This document shows, piece by piece, positions 16,549-24,768 of a stretch of 43,661 nucleotides of DNA. This DNA is from Actinomycetota bacterium. GTDB lineage: Bacteria > Actinomycetota > Thermoleophilia > Gaiellales > Gaiellaceae. Numbering within the stretch: position 1 is the first letter of the stretch; every line of letters begins with the position of its first letter. The position numbers were made by a program, and so were the translations under genes. The stretch spans positions 1 through 43,661 of the forward strand of contig VAWW01000064.1 of the NCBI GenBank assembly GCA_005884575.1, in the 5' to 3' direction. A model generated the notes under the pieces. That model saw only the letters and a list, made by a program, of their open reading frames with translations, did not search any database and was not told the DNA's origin.

Positions 16549-17771
16549 ACGTCAAGATCGACCGGAAGCGGCTCGTCGAGTGGGCGGGCCGCGCGATCGC
16601 GACGCCGAGCTTCACCGGGTCGGAGCAGGAGATGGCGACCCTGATGGCCGAAACGTTCCACGAGATGGAGCTCCACGTGCAGTGGCAGCAGGTCGAGCAC
16701 GGACGCGCGAACGTGCTCGGTATCCGCCAGGGCGCCGGCGGCGGTTCGAGCCTGATGTTCAACGGCCACATGGACACCTCGTACTCGGGCACGGAGGCGT
16801 GGCTCGCGCACGTGCCGGGCTTCCAGCCGGAGCCGTTCGAGCGCGACGGGCGGCTCTACGGGCTCGGGATCTCGAACATGAAGGGCGCGCTCGCCTGCTA
16901 CGTCGAGGCGCTGCGGGCGCTCGACGACGCGGGAGTCCGCCTGCGCGGCGACCTGATGATCGCCGCGGTCTGCGGCGAGATCGAGAAGACGCAGTACGGC
17001 GACGCGCAGGGCCCGCAGTACCGTGGCTATGCGGCAGGCTCGCGGTATCTCGTCATGCACGGGGGCGTCGCCGACACGTGCATCCTCGGCGAGCCGACCG
17101 AGGGCAAGGTCGTGCTCGGCCACTTCGGCGCGCTCTGGCTCCGGATCTCGACGCACGGGAACTTCATCCATACGGCGTTCAGCGAGGGCAAGCGCGGCCA
17201 GAACTCGATCCTGCGCATGCGCGAGGTGCTCGACGCGGTGGTCGAGTGGATCCCGATCTGGGAGGACGATCCAGAGAATGCGTACCGCGGCGCGAGGGCG
17301 ATCGTCAATGTCGGTGCGATCCAGGGCGGCTTCGGCTGGCGTGTGTCGCGGACGCCGCACCACACGGATCTCTTCCTCGACGTGCGCGTGCCGCCGACGA
17401 AGCCGATGCCGGTCGCGCGCGGGCAGGTGCTCGAGATGGTGCGCGGTCTGAAGGAGCGGTTTCCGGACTACGGGATCGAGGGTGAGGTCTACGTGACGGC
17501 GCCCGGCGCGGAGATCGACGAGTCGCATCCGCTGATCGCCGCGGTGGAGGAAAGCCACGAGCAGGTCTTCGGCTCGCGCCCCGAGCGCGACACGACGCGC
17601 TGGTTCTCCGACGCGTCCGCGCTGACGAGGTACGGGATCGCGACGGTCAACTACGGAACGTCGACCGGCCTGATGGACACGGAGCTGGGCGAGAACCTCG
17701 AGATCGAGGGACTCGTGAAGACGGCCCACGTCTACGCGCTGGCAGCGGCGAAGGTCTGCGGAGTCGCCTGA
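16545..17771 (+). CDS. M20-family amidohydrolase (ArgE/DapE-like)
   Basis: 408 residues, complete. Metal-binding blocks: FNGHMDTSYSG (first His), GLGISNMKGALAC, CGEIEK (catalytic Glu region), ILGEPTEG, and a dimerisation domain in the middle (FGALWLRISTHGNFIH). In most M20 enzymes the second block reads x-D-M-K-G, with the Asp bridging the two zincs; here it is Asn (S-N-M-K-G). Family members cleave amide bonds of N-acyl amino acids or carbamoyl compounds. In this operon it may open a ring-derived amide. Starts on ATGA and ends TGATG with the next gene. Confidence 0.88.
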   Translation: MNVKIDRKRLVEWAGRAIATPSFTGSEQEMATLMAETFHEMELHVQWQQVEHGRANVLGIRQGAGGGSSLMFNGHMDTSYSGTEAWLAHVPGFQPEPFERDGRLYGLGISNMKGALACYVEALRALDDAGVRLRGDLMIAAVCGEIEKTQYGDAQGPQYRGYAAGSRYLVMHGGVADTCILGEPTEGKVVLGHFGALWLRISTHGNFIHTAFSEGKRGQNSILRMREVLDAVVEWIPIWEDDPENAYRGARAIVNVGAIQGGFGWRVSRTPHHTDLFLDVRVPPTKPMPVARGQVLEMVRGLKERFPDYGIEGEVYVTAPGAEIDESHPLIAAVEESHEQVFGSRPERDTTRWFSDASALTRYGIATVNYGTSTGLMDTELGENLEIEGLVKTAHVYALAAAKVCGVA

Positions 17772-18640
17772 TGAAGCTCGTCACGTTCAACTCGGGACAG
17801 GTCGGCGAGCTGCGGGACGGCACTGTCGTCGAGCTCGACGTGCCGTCGATGCGCGAGTACTTCGACCGTGGCCAGCATGCAGAGCCCACCGGCGCCGAGT
17901 ACGCGCTCGACGACGTCCACCTGCGTGCGCCGATCGTCCCGAAGAAGTTCTTCCACACGGCCGGCAACTTTCGCGAGCACGAGGAGGAGTCGAAGACCGT
18001 CGCGTGGTCGCACGAGATCGCGCCGTGGATCGTCTTCTTCCAGAACGTCGACGCGATCGTCGGCCCGGACGAGCCCGTGGTCTATCCGGAGCACCTCACC
18101 GAGGAGCTCGACTACGAGCTCGAGCTCGCGGTCGTGATCCGCAAGCCGGGCAAGTGGTTCGGCCCCGACGAAGCCGCGGACTACATCGGTGGCTACGTCA
18201 TCTTCAACGACATCACGGCCCGCGACATCCAGCGGCGGGAGATGCGGTCCGGCGTCTTCTCGTACTCGAAGGCGATCGACACGTTCTGCCCGCTCGGTCC
18301 GTGGATCGTCACGCCCGACGAGATTCCCGACCCGCACGACCTGAAGATGGAGCTCCGCGTCAACGGAGACATTCGCCAGAGCTCGTACTCCGGGAACATG
18401 TCGGTAACGATCCCGGAGATCATCAGCCACTACTCGGCGCTCGGTTACTCGGCCGGCGACGTGCTGTCGACGGGAACGGTCTCCGGCGTCGCGGGGTTCA
18501 GCGAGGACGCGGCGTCGCTGTACCTGAAGCCGGGCGACGTGATGGATGCCGAGATCGAGCGGATCGGCGTGCTGCGGAATCCAGTCGTGTCGTGGCAGGA
18601 GGCGCACGGGGAGCCGGCGCCGGCGCGCGTCCGCTGGTGA
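17771..18640 (+). CDS. FAH-family hydrolase/hydratase
   Basis: 289 residues. FAH-domain features: KKFFHTAGNFREHEEE, ELDYELELAVVI (the E-x-E metal pair), FNDITARDIQRREM (metal Asp) and GTVSGVAGF. This clade covers acylpyruvate hydrolases, 2-keto-4-pentenoate hydratases and decarboxylases, which cleave or hydrate ring-opening products. It is distinct from the tyrosine-type FAH at 10145 and appears intact. ATG overlaps the M20 stop by one base; the stop overlaps the next GTG. It probably handles a downstream keto acid of the pathway. Confidence 0.88.
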   Translation: MKLVTFNSGQVGELRDGTVVELDVPSMREYFDRGQHAEPTGAEYALDDVHLRAPIVPKKFFHTAGNFREHEEESKTVAWSHEIAPWIVFFQNVDAIVGPDEPVVYPEHLTEELDYELELAVVIRKPGKWFGPDEAADYIGGYVIFNDITARDIQRREMRSGVFSYSKAIDTFCPLGPWIVTPDEIPDPHDLKMELRVNGDIRQSSYSGNMSVTIPEIISHYSALGYSAGDVLSTGTVSGVAGFSEDAASLYLKPGDVMDAEIERIGVLRNPVVSWQEAHGEPAPARVRW

Positions 18641-19694
18641 GCTGGGAGCGGGACGACGCGAAGCTCGACCGTGTCCGCCGGCTGATGGCGGAGCGGGAAC
18701 TCGACGCGATCGTCGCGCGCGCGCCCGACAACGTCCTCTATCTGACGAACTTCTGGGGCATGAAGGGCTACGACGCAGTCGTCTTCCCGCGCGAGGGCGA
18801 GCCCGTATTGATCTGCCTCGAAGCGTCGGAGGAGGACGCGGCACGCATGGCCTGGACGAAAGACGTTCGCTTCTTCCGCGGCTACGACGAGACCGACCCG
18901 CGTCCTCCGACGGCTCGGACGCTCGACCTTGCCCGGGAGGCGGCATCGGCGTATGAGCGCGTGGGCCTCGAGCTCTCGCTCGGGACCCAGGCCTCGGACC
19001 GCATGGTCGGGGAGCCGACGACCTTCACCGAGGCCTGGTTCCACGCCTTCTCCGGCGCCGTCGACGCGACGCCGCTGGCTCGCGAATGAGATCGCCGCCG
19101 CCGCGATGGAGCACGTCAGCCGTCTCCTGCGGCCGGGGATGAAGTGCTCCGAGGCTGCGGCGATATGGCAGGGGTTCGTGCACGGCCAGGGCACCGGCTG
19201 GCGCACCAAGGTCGACCTCGCGCTGCCGTTCTCGCTCGTCTGGTCGGGCCCTTCGATCAAGACCTTCACAGCGACCGGCGACTCGCGCGTGCAAGAGAAC
19301 GAGCCAACGCTGTTCGAGATCTGGGTCTGCGCGGACGGGTACTGGGCGGACCATACGAAGAACCTCTGTCCGGGCGAGCTCCGTCCCGAGTACGCACGTC
19401 TCGAAGAGGGGCTTGCACATGTGTACACATCGGCCTTGCACATGTGTACCCATGGGTCGTCGCTGGCCGAGCTGGACCGGTCCGTGCGCGAGGGCCTGGC
19501 CGAAATCGGCTATCCCGGGCAGCCGTCGCACCCGATTTGTCATGGGATCGGCGCCCGCGCACACGAGCCGCCGTACGCGCACCAGGCCGGCGGGGGACGG
19601 AGGGGGCGGGCTGCGCGTCGAGGACAACTTCCTGATCACCGCGGACGGGGCCGAGAAGCTCTCGCCCTTCCCCGACGGGATCGTGCGGACATGA
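18637..19694 (+). pseudogene. M24-family (Xaa-Pro peptidase-like) protein, multiply broken
   Basis: Starts at GTG 18637 and reads a creatinase-like N-domain to DATPL, then stops (TGA 19087). The M24 half continues in a second frame from LANEIAAAAMEHVSRLLRPG (about 19078) to HGIGARAHEPPYAHQAGGG, then a third frame gives GGLRVEDNFLITADGAEKLS to the TGA at 19692-19694. Family members have an extra linker of about 15 residues at the first junction. At the second they have the E-x-G-M-V-x-x-I-E-P-G-V-Y block, which carries a metal Glu. Both are missing. A 15-bp direct repeat (19412 and 19435, offset 23) lies in the middle. As it stands the gene cannot make a working enzyme. TGA overlaps the next ATG. 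Confidence 0.8.
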
Positions 19695-20848
19695 GCTCCG
19701 AGATCTGGACCGGCGCGCTCAACGACGCCTACCGGCTCGGCGGCTCGGTCGGCCTCTACGACACGACGCTGCGCGACGGCGAGCAGACCGTCGGCGTCGT
19801 GCTCGATCCCGAGCAGAAGCTCGAGATCGCGCGGTTGCTCGACGAGCTCGGGATCGACCGGATCGAGGCAGGGTTCCCGCGCGTCTCGCAGGACGACTGG
19901 CGCGCCGTGGAGCTGATCGCCGGCGCGGGCCTCCGCGCCGAGGTCTGGGGCTTCTCGCGCGCCGTTCCCGCCGATCTCGAGGCGCTCGTCGAGCTGGGCG
20001 TCCCCGCGTCGGTGATCGAGTCGCCCATCTCGGATCTCAAGCTCGACGCCATCGGGGTCCCGCGCGAGAAGATGCTCGACCGGATCACGAGCGCGATGCA
20101 GTTCGCCGCCGAGCACGGCATCCACGCGGCGTTCTTCGGCGTCGACTCGACGCGCGCGGCGCCCGACTTCTACGAGCGCGTCTACAAGAGCGCCGTCGAC
20201 GCCGGCGCGAAGGAGGTGGTCGTCGTCGACACGCTCGGGATCGCGTCGCCCGAGGCCGTCGCCGAGCTCGTCGGGCGCACCGTCGACTGGGTCGGCGCCG
20301 ATGTTCCCGTCCACTTCCACGGTCACAACGACTTCGGGCTCGCGACGGCCGCTGCCGTCGCCGCCGTGCGCGCCGGCGCACGTTGGGTCCACGGCACGAT
20401 CAACGGGATGGGGGAGCGCGCCGGCAACGCGAATCTCGGCGAGGTCGCGCTGACGCTGCGCGCGCTCTACGGCGTCGAGTCGCACCTCGAGCTCGACCGC
20501 GTCCGCGATGTCTCAGAGCGCGTGCGCGAGCTGTCCGGCTACGAGCTCGAGCCGTGGAAGCCGGTCACCGGCGAGACGCTGTTCCGCCGCGAGAGCGGCG
20601 CGGTCGCGAGCCAGTTCCACGATCCGCCGTCGATCGAGCCGTACTCGTCGCGGCTGGTCGCCGCCGAGCGCGCGATCGTGCTCGGCAAGAAGAGCGGCCT
20701 CGACTCGATCCGCATCAAGGCAGAGGAGCTCGGGCTCGACGTGCCGGAGGAGAAGCGCGCCGAGTTGCTCGCGCGCGTGAAGGAGCTCGGAGCCAGCAAG
20801 CGCGGTCTCGTCAGCGACGACGAGTTCAAGGAGCTCGCCGGTGCCTGA
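19691..20848 (+). CDS. HMGL-like pyruvate carboxyltransferase domain protein
   Basis: 385 residues of the DRE-TIM metallolyase superfamily. Signature LYDTTLRDGEQT (about 21-32), metal HxH in VHFHGHNDFGLA, and GMGERAGNANLGEV near the barrel end. The C-terminal extension with IVLGKKSGLDSI resembles the linker of isopropylmalate/homocitrate synthases but no LeuA regulatory domain follows. It could condense acetyl-CoA with a keto acid or cleave a hydroxyacyl-CoA. In this operon a catabolic lyase role is more likely than leucine synthesis. ATG overlaps the broken M24 stop; its end overlaps the next GTG by eight bases. Confidence 0.9.
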   Translation: MSSEIWTGALNDAYRLGGSVGLYDTTLRDGEQTVGVVLDPEQKLEIARLLDELGIDRIEAGFPRVSQDDWRAVELIAGAGLRAEVWGFSRAVPADLEALVELGVPASVIESPISDLKLDAIGVPREKMLDRITSAMQFAAEHGIHAAFFGVDSTRAAPDFYERVYKSAVDAGAKEVVVVDTLGIASPEAVAELVGRTVDWVGADVPVHFHGHNDFGLATAAAVAAVRAGARWVHGTINGMGERAGNANLGEVALTLRALYGVESHLELDRVRDVSERVRELSGYELEPWKPVTGETLFRRESGAVASQFHDPPSIEPYSSRLVAAERAIVLGKKSGLDSIRIKAEELGLDVPEEKRAELLARVKELGASKRGLVSDDEFKELAGA

Positions 20849-22460
20849 CTACGACGCGATCCTCGTCGGCAGCGGGATCAACAGCCTCGCGTGCGCCGCA
20901 ATGCTCGCCCGCTCGGGCAAGCGTGTGTGCGTGCTCGAGCGGAACGACTGGTTCGGCGGCGCAATCAAGACGGCGGAGATCACCGAGCCGGGCTTCCATC
21001 ACGACGTCTTCAGCGCGTGGCATCCGCTCTGGGTCGGCGGGGCCGCGCACGCGCAGCTCGGTGACGACCTCGCTGCGCGCGGGCTCGAGTACCTCAACAC
21101 CGACCTGCCGACGGCGACCGCGTTCCCAGACGGGCACGCGTCGTTCCTGCTCCGCACCGCCGAGGGCAACGCGGACGAGCTCGGGCCGGAATGGCCGGGC
21201 GTGCTGCAGCGGTTCTTCCCGAACGCCGACCTCGCGTTCGGCGTGCTCGGCACCGAGCTCTGGGGCCGCGGCGGCCTCTCCCTCGGGCTCAAGGCGTACC
21301 GGCGCCTCGGGCGCACCGGCACCGCGGCCTTCACCGGCGAGCTGCTGCAGACGAGCCGCGACTGGCTCGAGAAGACGTTCGCTTCCGAACGGGCGCACGG
21401 GCTCCTCGCCCCCTGGGTGCTGCACACGGGACTCGGCCCCGACGCGGCGACGTCCGGCTTCATGACGCAGGTGATCGCAGTCGCCGTGCAGGAGGGCGGG
21501 ATGCCGATCCCGCGCGGCGGCGGCGCGAAGCTCGTCGACGCGCTCGTCCGGCTCATCGGCGATCACGGCGGCGTCGCCGAGACCGGCAAGGACGTCGAGC
21601 GCGTGCTCGTCCAGGCCGGCCGCGCGGTCGGCGTGCGCACGACCGAGGGCGAGACCGTCACCGCGACCGACGCCGTCATCTGCTGCGTCACGCCGACGCA
21701 GCTCTACCAACGGCTGCTCGCCGACGCCGGCGTGCCGCCGGAGGTGGCCGAGGGTGCGCGCCGTTTCCGCTACGGACGCAGCGAGATGCAGATCCACTTC
21801 GCGCTCTCCGAGCCTGCGCGCTGGGACGGCGACGAGCGCCTGAACCGCACCGCGATCGTCCACCTGACGCCCGGGCTCGACGGCGTCTCGCGCGCCGTCA
21901 ACGAGGCCGAGCGCGGCCTGCTCCCCGTCGAGGCGACGGTCGTCGTCGGGCAGCCGCTGACGATCGATCCCTCGCGCGCCCCGGAGGGCAAGGGGATTCT
22001 CTGGATCCAGCTGCAGGAGCTGCCGTGGCACGTGAAGGGCGACGCGGCCGGCGACCTCGACGTCGGCGAGGGCCGCTGGAGCGAGCGGCTGCGCGAGCGC
22101 TATGCCGACCGGATCCAGACGCGCCTCGCGAAGCACATTCCGAACCTCGAGTCGAAGATCCTGCGCCGCGTCGTGCTCTCGCCGGCAGATCTGCAGGCGG
22201 CGAACGTCAACCTCCGGCACGGCGACCCGTACGGCGGAGCGCTGACGCTCGACCAGAACTTCCTCTGGCGGCCCTTCCCGCGCAACCCCGGCCACGCGAC
22301 GCCCGTCGAGCAGCTCTACCAGATCGGCGCCAGCACCTGGCCTGGCCCGGGGCTCGGCGCAGGCTCGGGCGTGATCGTCGCCGAGGAGCTGCTGCGCCCG
22401 CCGCCCGCCGAGCGGGCGATGGCGAAGGTTCGCTCCCTACTCGGCCGCGAGCACGCGTAG
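20841..22460 (+). CDS. Phytoene-desaturase-like FAD oxidoreductase
   Basis: 539 residues. N-terminal FAD-binding Rossmann motif VGSGINSLACAAMLARSG (about 9-26) with the ERNDWFGG second block. The C-terminal GASTWPGPGLGAGSG closes the FAD domain as in CrtI-like amine oxidases. The interior includes AVQEGGMPIPRGGGAKLVDA. Despite the CrtI-like fold, no carotenoid genes are nearby; such proteins also oxidise retinoid, amine or alicyclic compounds. Last gene of the long operon; its tail overlaps the convergent nucleotidyltransferase remnant by 24 bases. Confidence 0.88.
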   Translation: MPDYDAILVGSGINSLACAAMLARSGKRVCVLERNDWFGGAIKTAEITEPGFHHDVFSAWHPLWVGGAAHAQLGDDLAARGLEYLNTDLPTATAFPDGHASFLLRTAEGNADELGPEWPGVLQRFFPNADLAFGVLGTELWGRGGLSLGLKAYRRLGRTGTAAFTGELLQTSRDWLEKTFASERAHGLLAPWVLHTGLGPDAATSGFMTQVIAVAVQEGGMPIPRGGGAKLVDALVRLIGDHGGVAETGKDVERVLVQAGRAVGVRTTEGETVTATDAVICCVTPTQLYQRLLADAGVPPEVAEGARRFRYGRSEMQIHFALSEPARWDGDERLNRTAIVHLTPGLDGVSRAVNEAERGLLPVEATVVVGQPLTIDPSRAPEGKGILWIQLQELPWHVKGDAAGDLDVGEGRWSERLRERYADRIQTRLAKHIPNLESKILRRVVLSPADLQAANVNLRHGDPYGGALTLDQNFLWRPFPRNPGHATPVEQLYQIGASTWPGPGLGAGSGVIVAEELLRPPPAERAMAKVRSLLGREHA

Positions 22461-22920
22461 CTGCGGCTCGACCTTCGCAGCCAGCTCTCGAACCTTTTCC
22501 GCTTCGCGCAACAACCCGTCGACGGCGACGCAGAGCACGCGAAGCAGCTCGTCGCGCGCCAGTGACCGCATCAGCGCAGCCGCGAAGCCGTCGCGCACAT
22601 CGGCAGGGAGGGCGTCGAAGCCGCGCCCGTACCCGCCGACGGCGGTTCGACGTACGGCTTCTCGACGGCCTCGCCGGACAGCAGCCTGAACTTCGTCCCG
22701 CCCGCCCCGAACGCGGACGCGTCCAGTCGCTCAGCACCTCCAACACGGGGACGTCATCCGCGACCGCGAACGTCAGGTCGAGATCGGACCAGCGATCGCC
22801 ATCGCCGAGCGCGAGCAAGCCGACGACCGCTCCGGCGACCACGCGCTGGTCGGACGAGGCAAATTCGAGCACGCGGTCGCGCACGCGCTCGCGCTCCTCG
22901 ACGCTGAAGAGCGGCCTCAC
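22437..22920 (-). pseudogene. Nucleotidyltransferase-fold protein, internally deleted
   Basis: GTG at 22920 overlaps the GntR stop. The first 66 residues read well and hold a nucleotidyltransferase-like core (VVGLLALGDGDRWSDLDLTF, with the D-x-D of the metal site). After LSDWT the sense passes to another frame (FGAGGTKFRLLSGEAVEKPY, from about 22714), then to a third (YGRGFDALPADVRDGF, from about 22633), ending AAKVEPQLRVLAAE with TAG at 22437-22439. About 40 residues appear to be missing at each junction compared with intact relatives as I recall them. This is a remnant or an assembly artefact. Confidence 0.65.
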
Positions 22921-23591
22921 CGCTCGAAGATTCCGCGGTCGCCGAGTTCGACCGCGTAGAACTCGCCCGCGAGCTCGAGGTGCGCGCGCAGCGTCGCGGC
23001 CGCGCGGTCCTCGTCATGCGCCTCGCATGCGGCGAGCAGCTCGGCGTCGAGCCGCTCGTGCCGGTCTTGCAGATCGCCCTTCGGCGAGAGCAGCGCGGGG
23101 CGGTACCGCTCGCAGCTGTCCCACGCCGGCCGGATCAGCCGCAACAGCCACTGCGAGCCTGCCGCCTCATACACGGTGAAATGGAACGCCGTGTGCGCCC
23201 GCATCGCCTCGCGGACGTCATTGCCGCGCCGCGCCGTCGCCCACGCCTCGAGCGACGACCGCGCCCGCGCAGCGTCCTCGTCGCCGAACCGCCGGGCGGC
23301 GCCGCGCACCGCCAGCGCCTCCAGAGCGAGCCGCACCTCGAAGAGCTCCCGCAGGTCGTCGACGTCGAGCGCGACGACCTTGGCGCCGTGGTGCGGCACG
23401 TGCTCGGCCAGGCCGAGCGCCTCCAGTTGCCGCACGGCCTCTCGGATCGGCGAGATGCTCATCCCGAGCGAACGGGCGAGATCCTCGAGCCGCAGCGGCG
23501 CTCCGGGCACGAGCTCGCCGAGGATGATCGCCTCCCGGAGCTCCTCCAGCGCGGCTTCTGCCATCGTCCGGTGGCGCGACGTCGTGCGCAT
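22917..23591 (-). CDS. GntR-family regulator, FCD domain
   Basis: 224 residues, ATG 23591. Winged helix in the first 75 residues (ALEELREAIILGELVPGAPL, then SLGMSISPIREAVRQLEALG, the recognition helix). The C-terminal FCD helical bundle has metal/ligand His in AHTAFHFTVYEAAG. FCD regulators sense small organic acids and usually repress the catabolic genes beside them. It diverges from the flavin oxidoreductase/Liv importer and sits beside the end of the Mo-hydroxylase operon, so it is the likely local controller. The palindrome at 23613-23627 is its probable operator. Confidence 0.92.
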   Translation of the reverse strand: MRTTSRHRTMAEAALEELREAIILGELVPGAPLRLEDLARSLGMSISPIREAVRQLEALGLAEHVPHHGAKVVALDVDDLRELFEVRLALEALAVRGAARRFGDEDAARARSSLEAWATARRGNDVREAMRAHTAFHFTVYEAAGSQWLLRLIRPAWDSCERYRPALLSPKGDLQDRHERLDAELLAACEAHDEDRAAATLRAHLELAGEFYAVELGDRGIFER

Positions 23592-23612
23592 CGCGCGAAG
23601 CGTCACACGTCC

Positions 23613-23627
23613 TTGATCAAAGATCAA
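23613..23627. promoter_or_regulatory. Perfect palindrome, probable GntR operator
   Basis: TTGATC-AAA-GATCAA, a perfect 6-3-6 inverted repeat and an A/T-rich island in G/C-rich DNA. It lies 21 bases from the regulator's ATG and 21 bases before ATG 23649. Size and placement fit an FCD-type GntR site controlling both directions. The same ten bases TTGATCAAAG recur at 32823-32832 before the creatinase-like gene. Confidence 0.6.
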
Positions 23628-23648
23628 ATGAGTGAGACGATCGCACCC

Positions 23649-24740
23649 ATGAAATTCAGCATCTACACCGAGATCCAGAGCTGGCCGGGCAAGGAGCCGC
23701 GGCAGCTTTACGCGGAGGTCCTGGAGCAGATCGTCAACGCCGACCGGCTCGGCTACGACGCGTACGCCGCGATCGAGCACTTCTTCTTCCCGAAGTTCGG
23801 CGCGTCGCCGGACCCCTTGACGCTGTTCGCGACGGCGCTGCCGCGGACGCGCGACATCCGCTTCCGTACCCTCGTGCACGTGCTGCCGTACCACAACCCG
23901 GCCGTGCTCGCGTCGCGGATCGCCTTCTTCGACGTGCTGTCGAACGGCCGCTACGAGTTCGGCGTCGGCCGCGGCCACGGCTGGATTCCGCCGAAGGCAG
24001 GCGTGCCGATTGCGGAGACGCGCGCGATCTACGAGGAGGGGCTCCAGGTGCTGCTCGACGCGCTCGAGAACGAGCGCTTCGCGAGCGACGGCACGTACTA
24101 CAAGGTCGAGGACTCGCACGTCGTGCCGCGGCCGGTCTCGGACCGCTTCCGGATCTTCCTCGGCGGGACGAGCGACTACACGTACCGGCTCGCCGGCGAG
24201 AAGGGCTACGCGATGGTCGTCCCGCCGCTGCTCCCGTACGAGGCGCTGCGCGAGCAGCTCGACATCTACCGGGCGACCGCGCGCGAGCACGGCCACGAGC
24301 CCGATATCGTCTGGATCCACGCGTGCTACATCGACGAGGACCGCGCGACGGCGAAGCGCGAGGCGGAGGCGATGATGCGCGGCTTCCTCAAGGGCAACGC
24401 GTCCGTGCTGCTCGAGAACGCGGACGAGCTGAAGTCGAAGGAGGAGCTCGAAGGCGCCGGCTACGGCTTCTACGCATCCGGGCTCATGGAGCAGCTCAGC
24501 GACATGCCGTACGACGAGATGATCGAGAAGGATGTCGTCTGGGTCGGGACGCCGCAGGACGTGATCGAGCGCATCGAGGCGGTACGCGAGGTCTGCGACG
24601 GGCTGACCGAGATTTCCATCACCGTCAACCCGGGCGGCGTCGAGCACTGGAAGGCGATCAAGACGCAGGAGCTGTTCGCCGCCGAGGTCATCCCGCACTT
24701 CAAGGGCGCTCGGACCCGACCCGAGCCGGCACTCGCCTGA
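23649..24740 (+). CDS. LLM-class flavin-dependent oxidoreductase
   Basis: 363 residues, intact TIM-barrel bacterial-luciferase fold: MKFSIYTEIQSWPG start, YDAYAAIEHFFFPKFG, RYEFGVGRGHGW (phosphate-binding loop) and IFLGGTSDYTYRLAGEKGYA. It would use FMNH2 or F420 to oxygenate or reduce a small substrate; the partner reductase is not in the window. ATG 23628 is an alternative start adding seven residues, but it abuts the palindrome. First gene of the regulator-controlled unit with the Liv-type importer 28 bases downstream. Confidence 0.9.
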   Translation: MKFSIYTEIQSWPGKEPRQLYAEVLEQIVNADRLGYDAYAAIEHFFFPKFGASPDPLTLFATALPRTRDIRFRTLVHVLPYHNPAVLASRIAFFDVLSNGRYEFGVGRGHGWIPPKAGVPIAETRAIYEEGLQVLLDALENERFASDGTYYKVEDSHVVPRPVSDRFRIFLGGTSDYTYRLAGEKGYAMVVPPLLPYEALREQLDIYRATAREHGHEPDIVWIHACYIDEDRATAKREAEAMMRGFLKGNASVLLENADELKSKEELEGAGYGFYASGLMEQLSDMPYDEMIEKDVVWVGTPQDVIERIEAVREVCDGLTEISITVNPGGVEHWKAIKTQELFAAEVIPHFKGARTRPEPALA

Positions 24741-24768
24741 GCACGAGACCCCCAACGGAGGAGAGAGC

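Noticed and set aside
15567..17771. A 734-codon LLM-M20 fusion protein
   Set aside because: The frame is continuous only because of the LLM frame break; the M20 gene has its own ATG at 16545 overlapping the true LLM stop.
18929..20848. A 639-codon protein joining M24 sequence to the HMGL-like enzyme
   Set aside because: The frame merely runs from the broken M24 gene into the next gene; the HMGL protein has its own ATG at 19691 with the usual overlap.
20841..22460. Carotenoid biosynthesis gene (crtI)
   Set aside because: The fold matches, but no phytoene synthase or other carotenoid gene is near and the context is catabolic.
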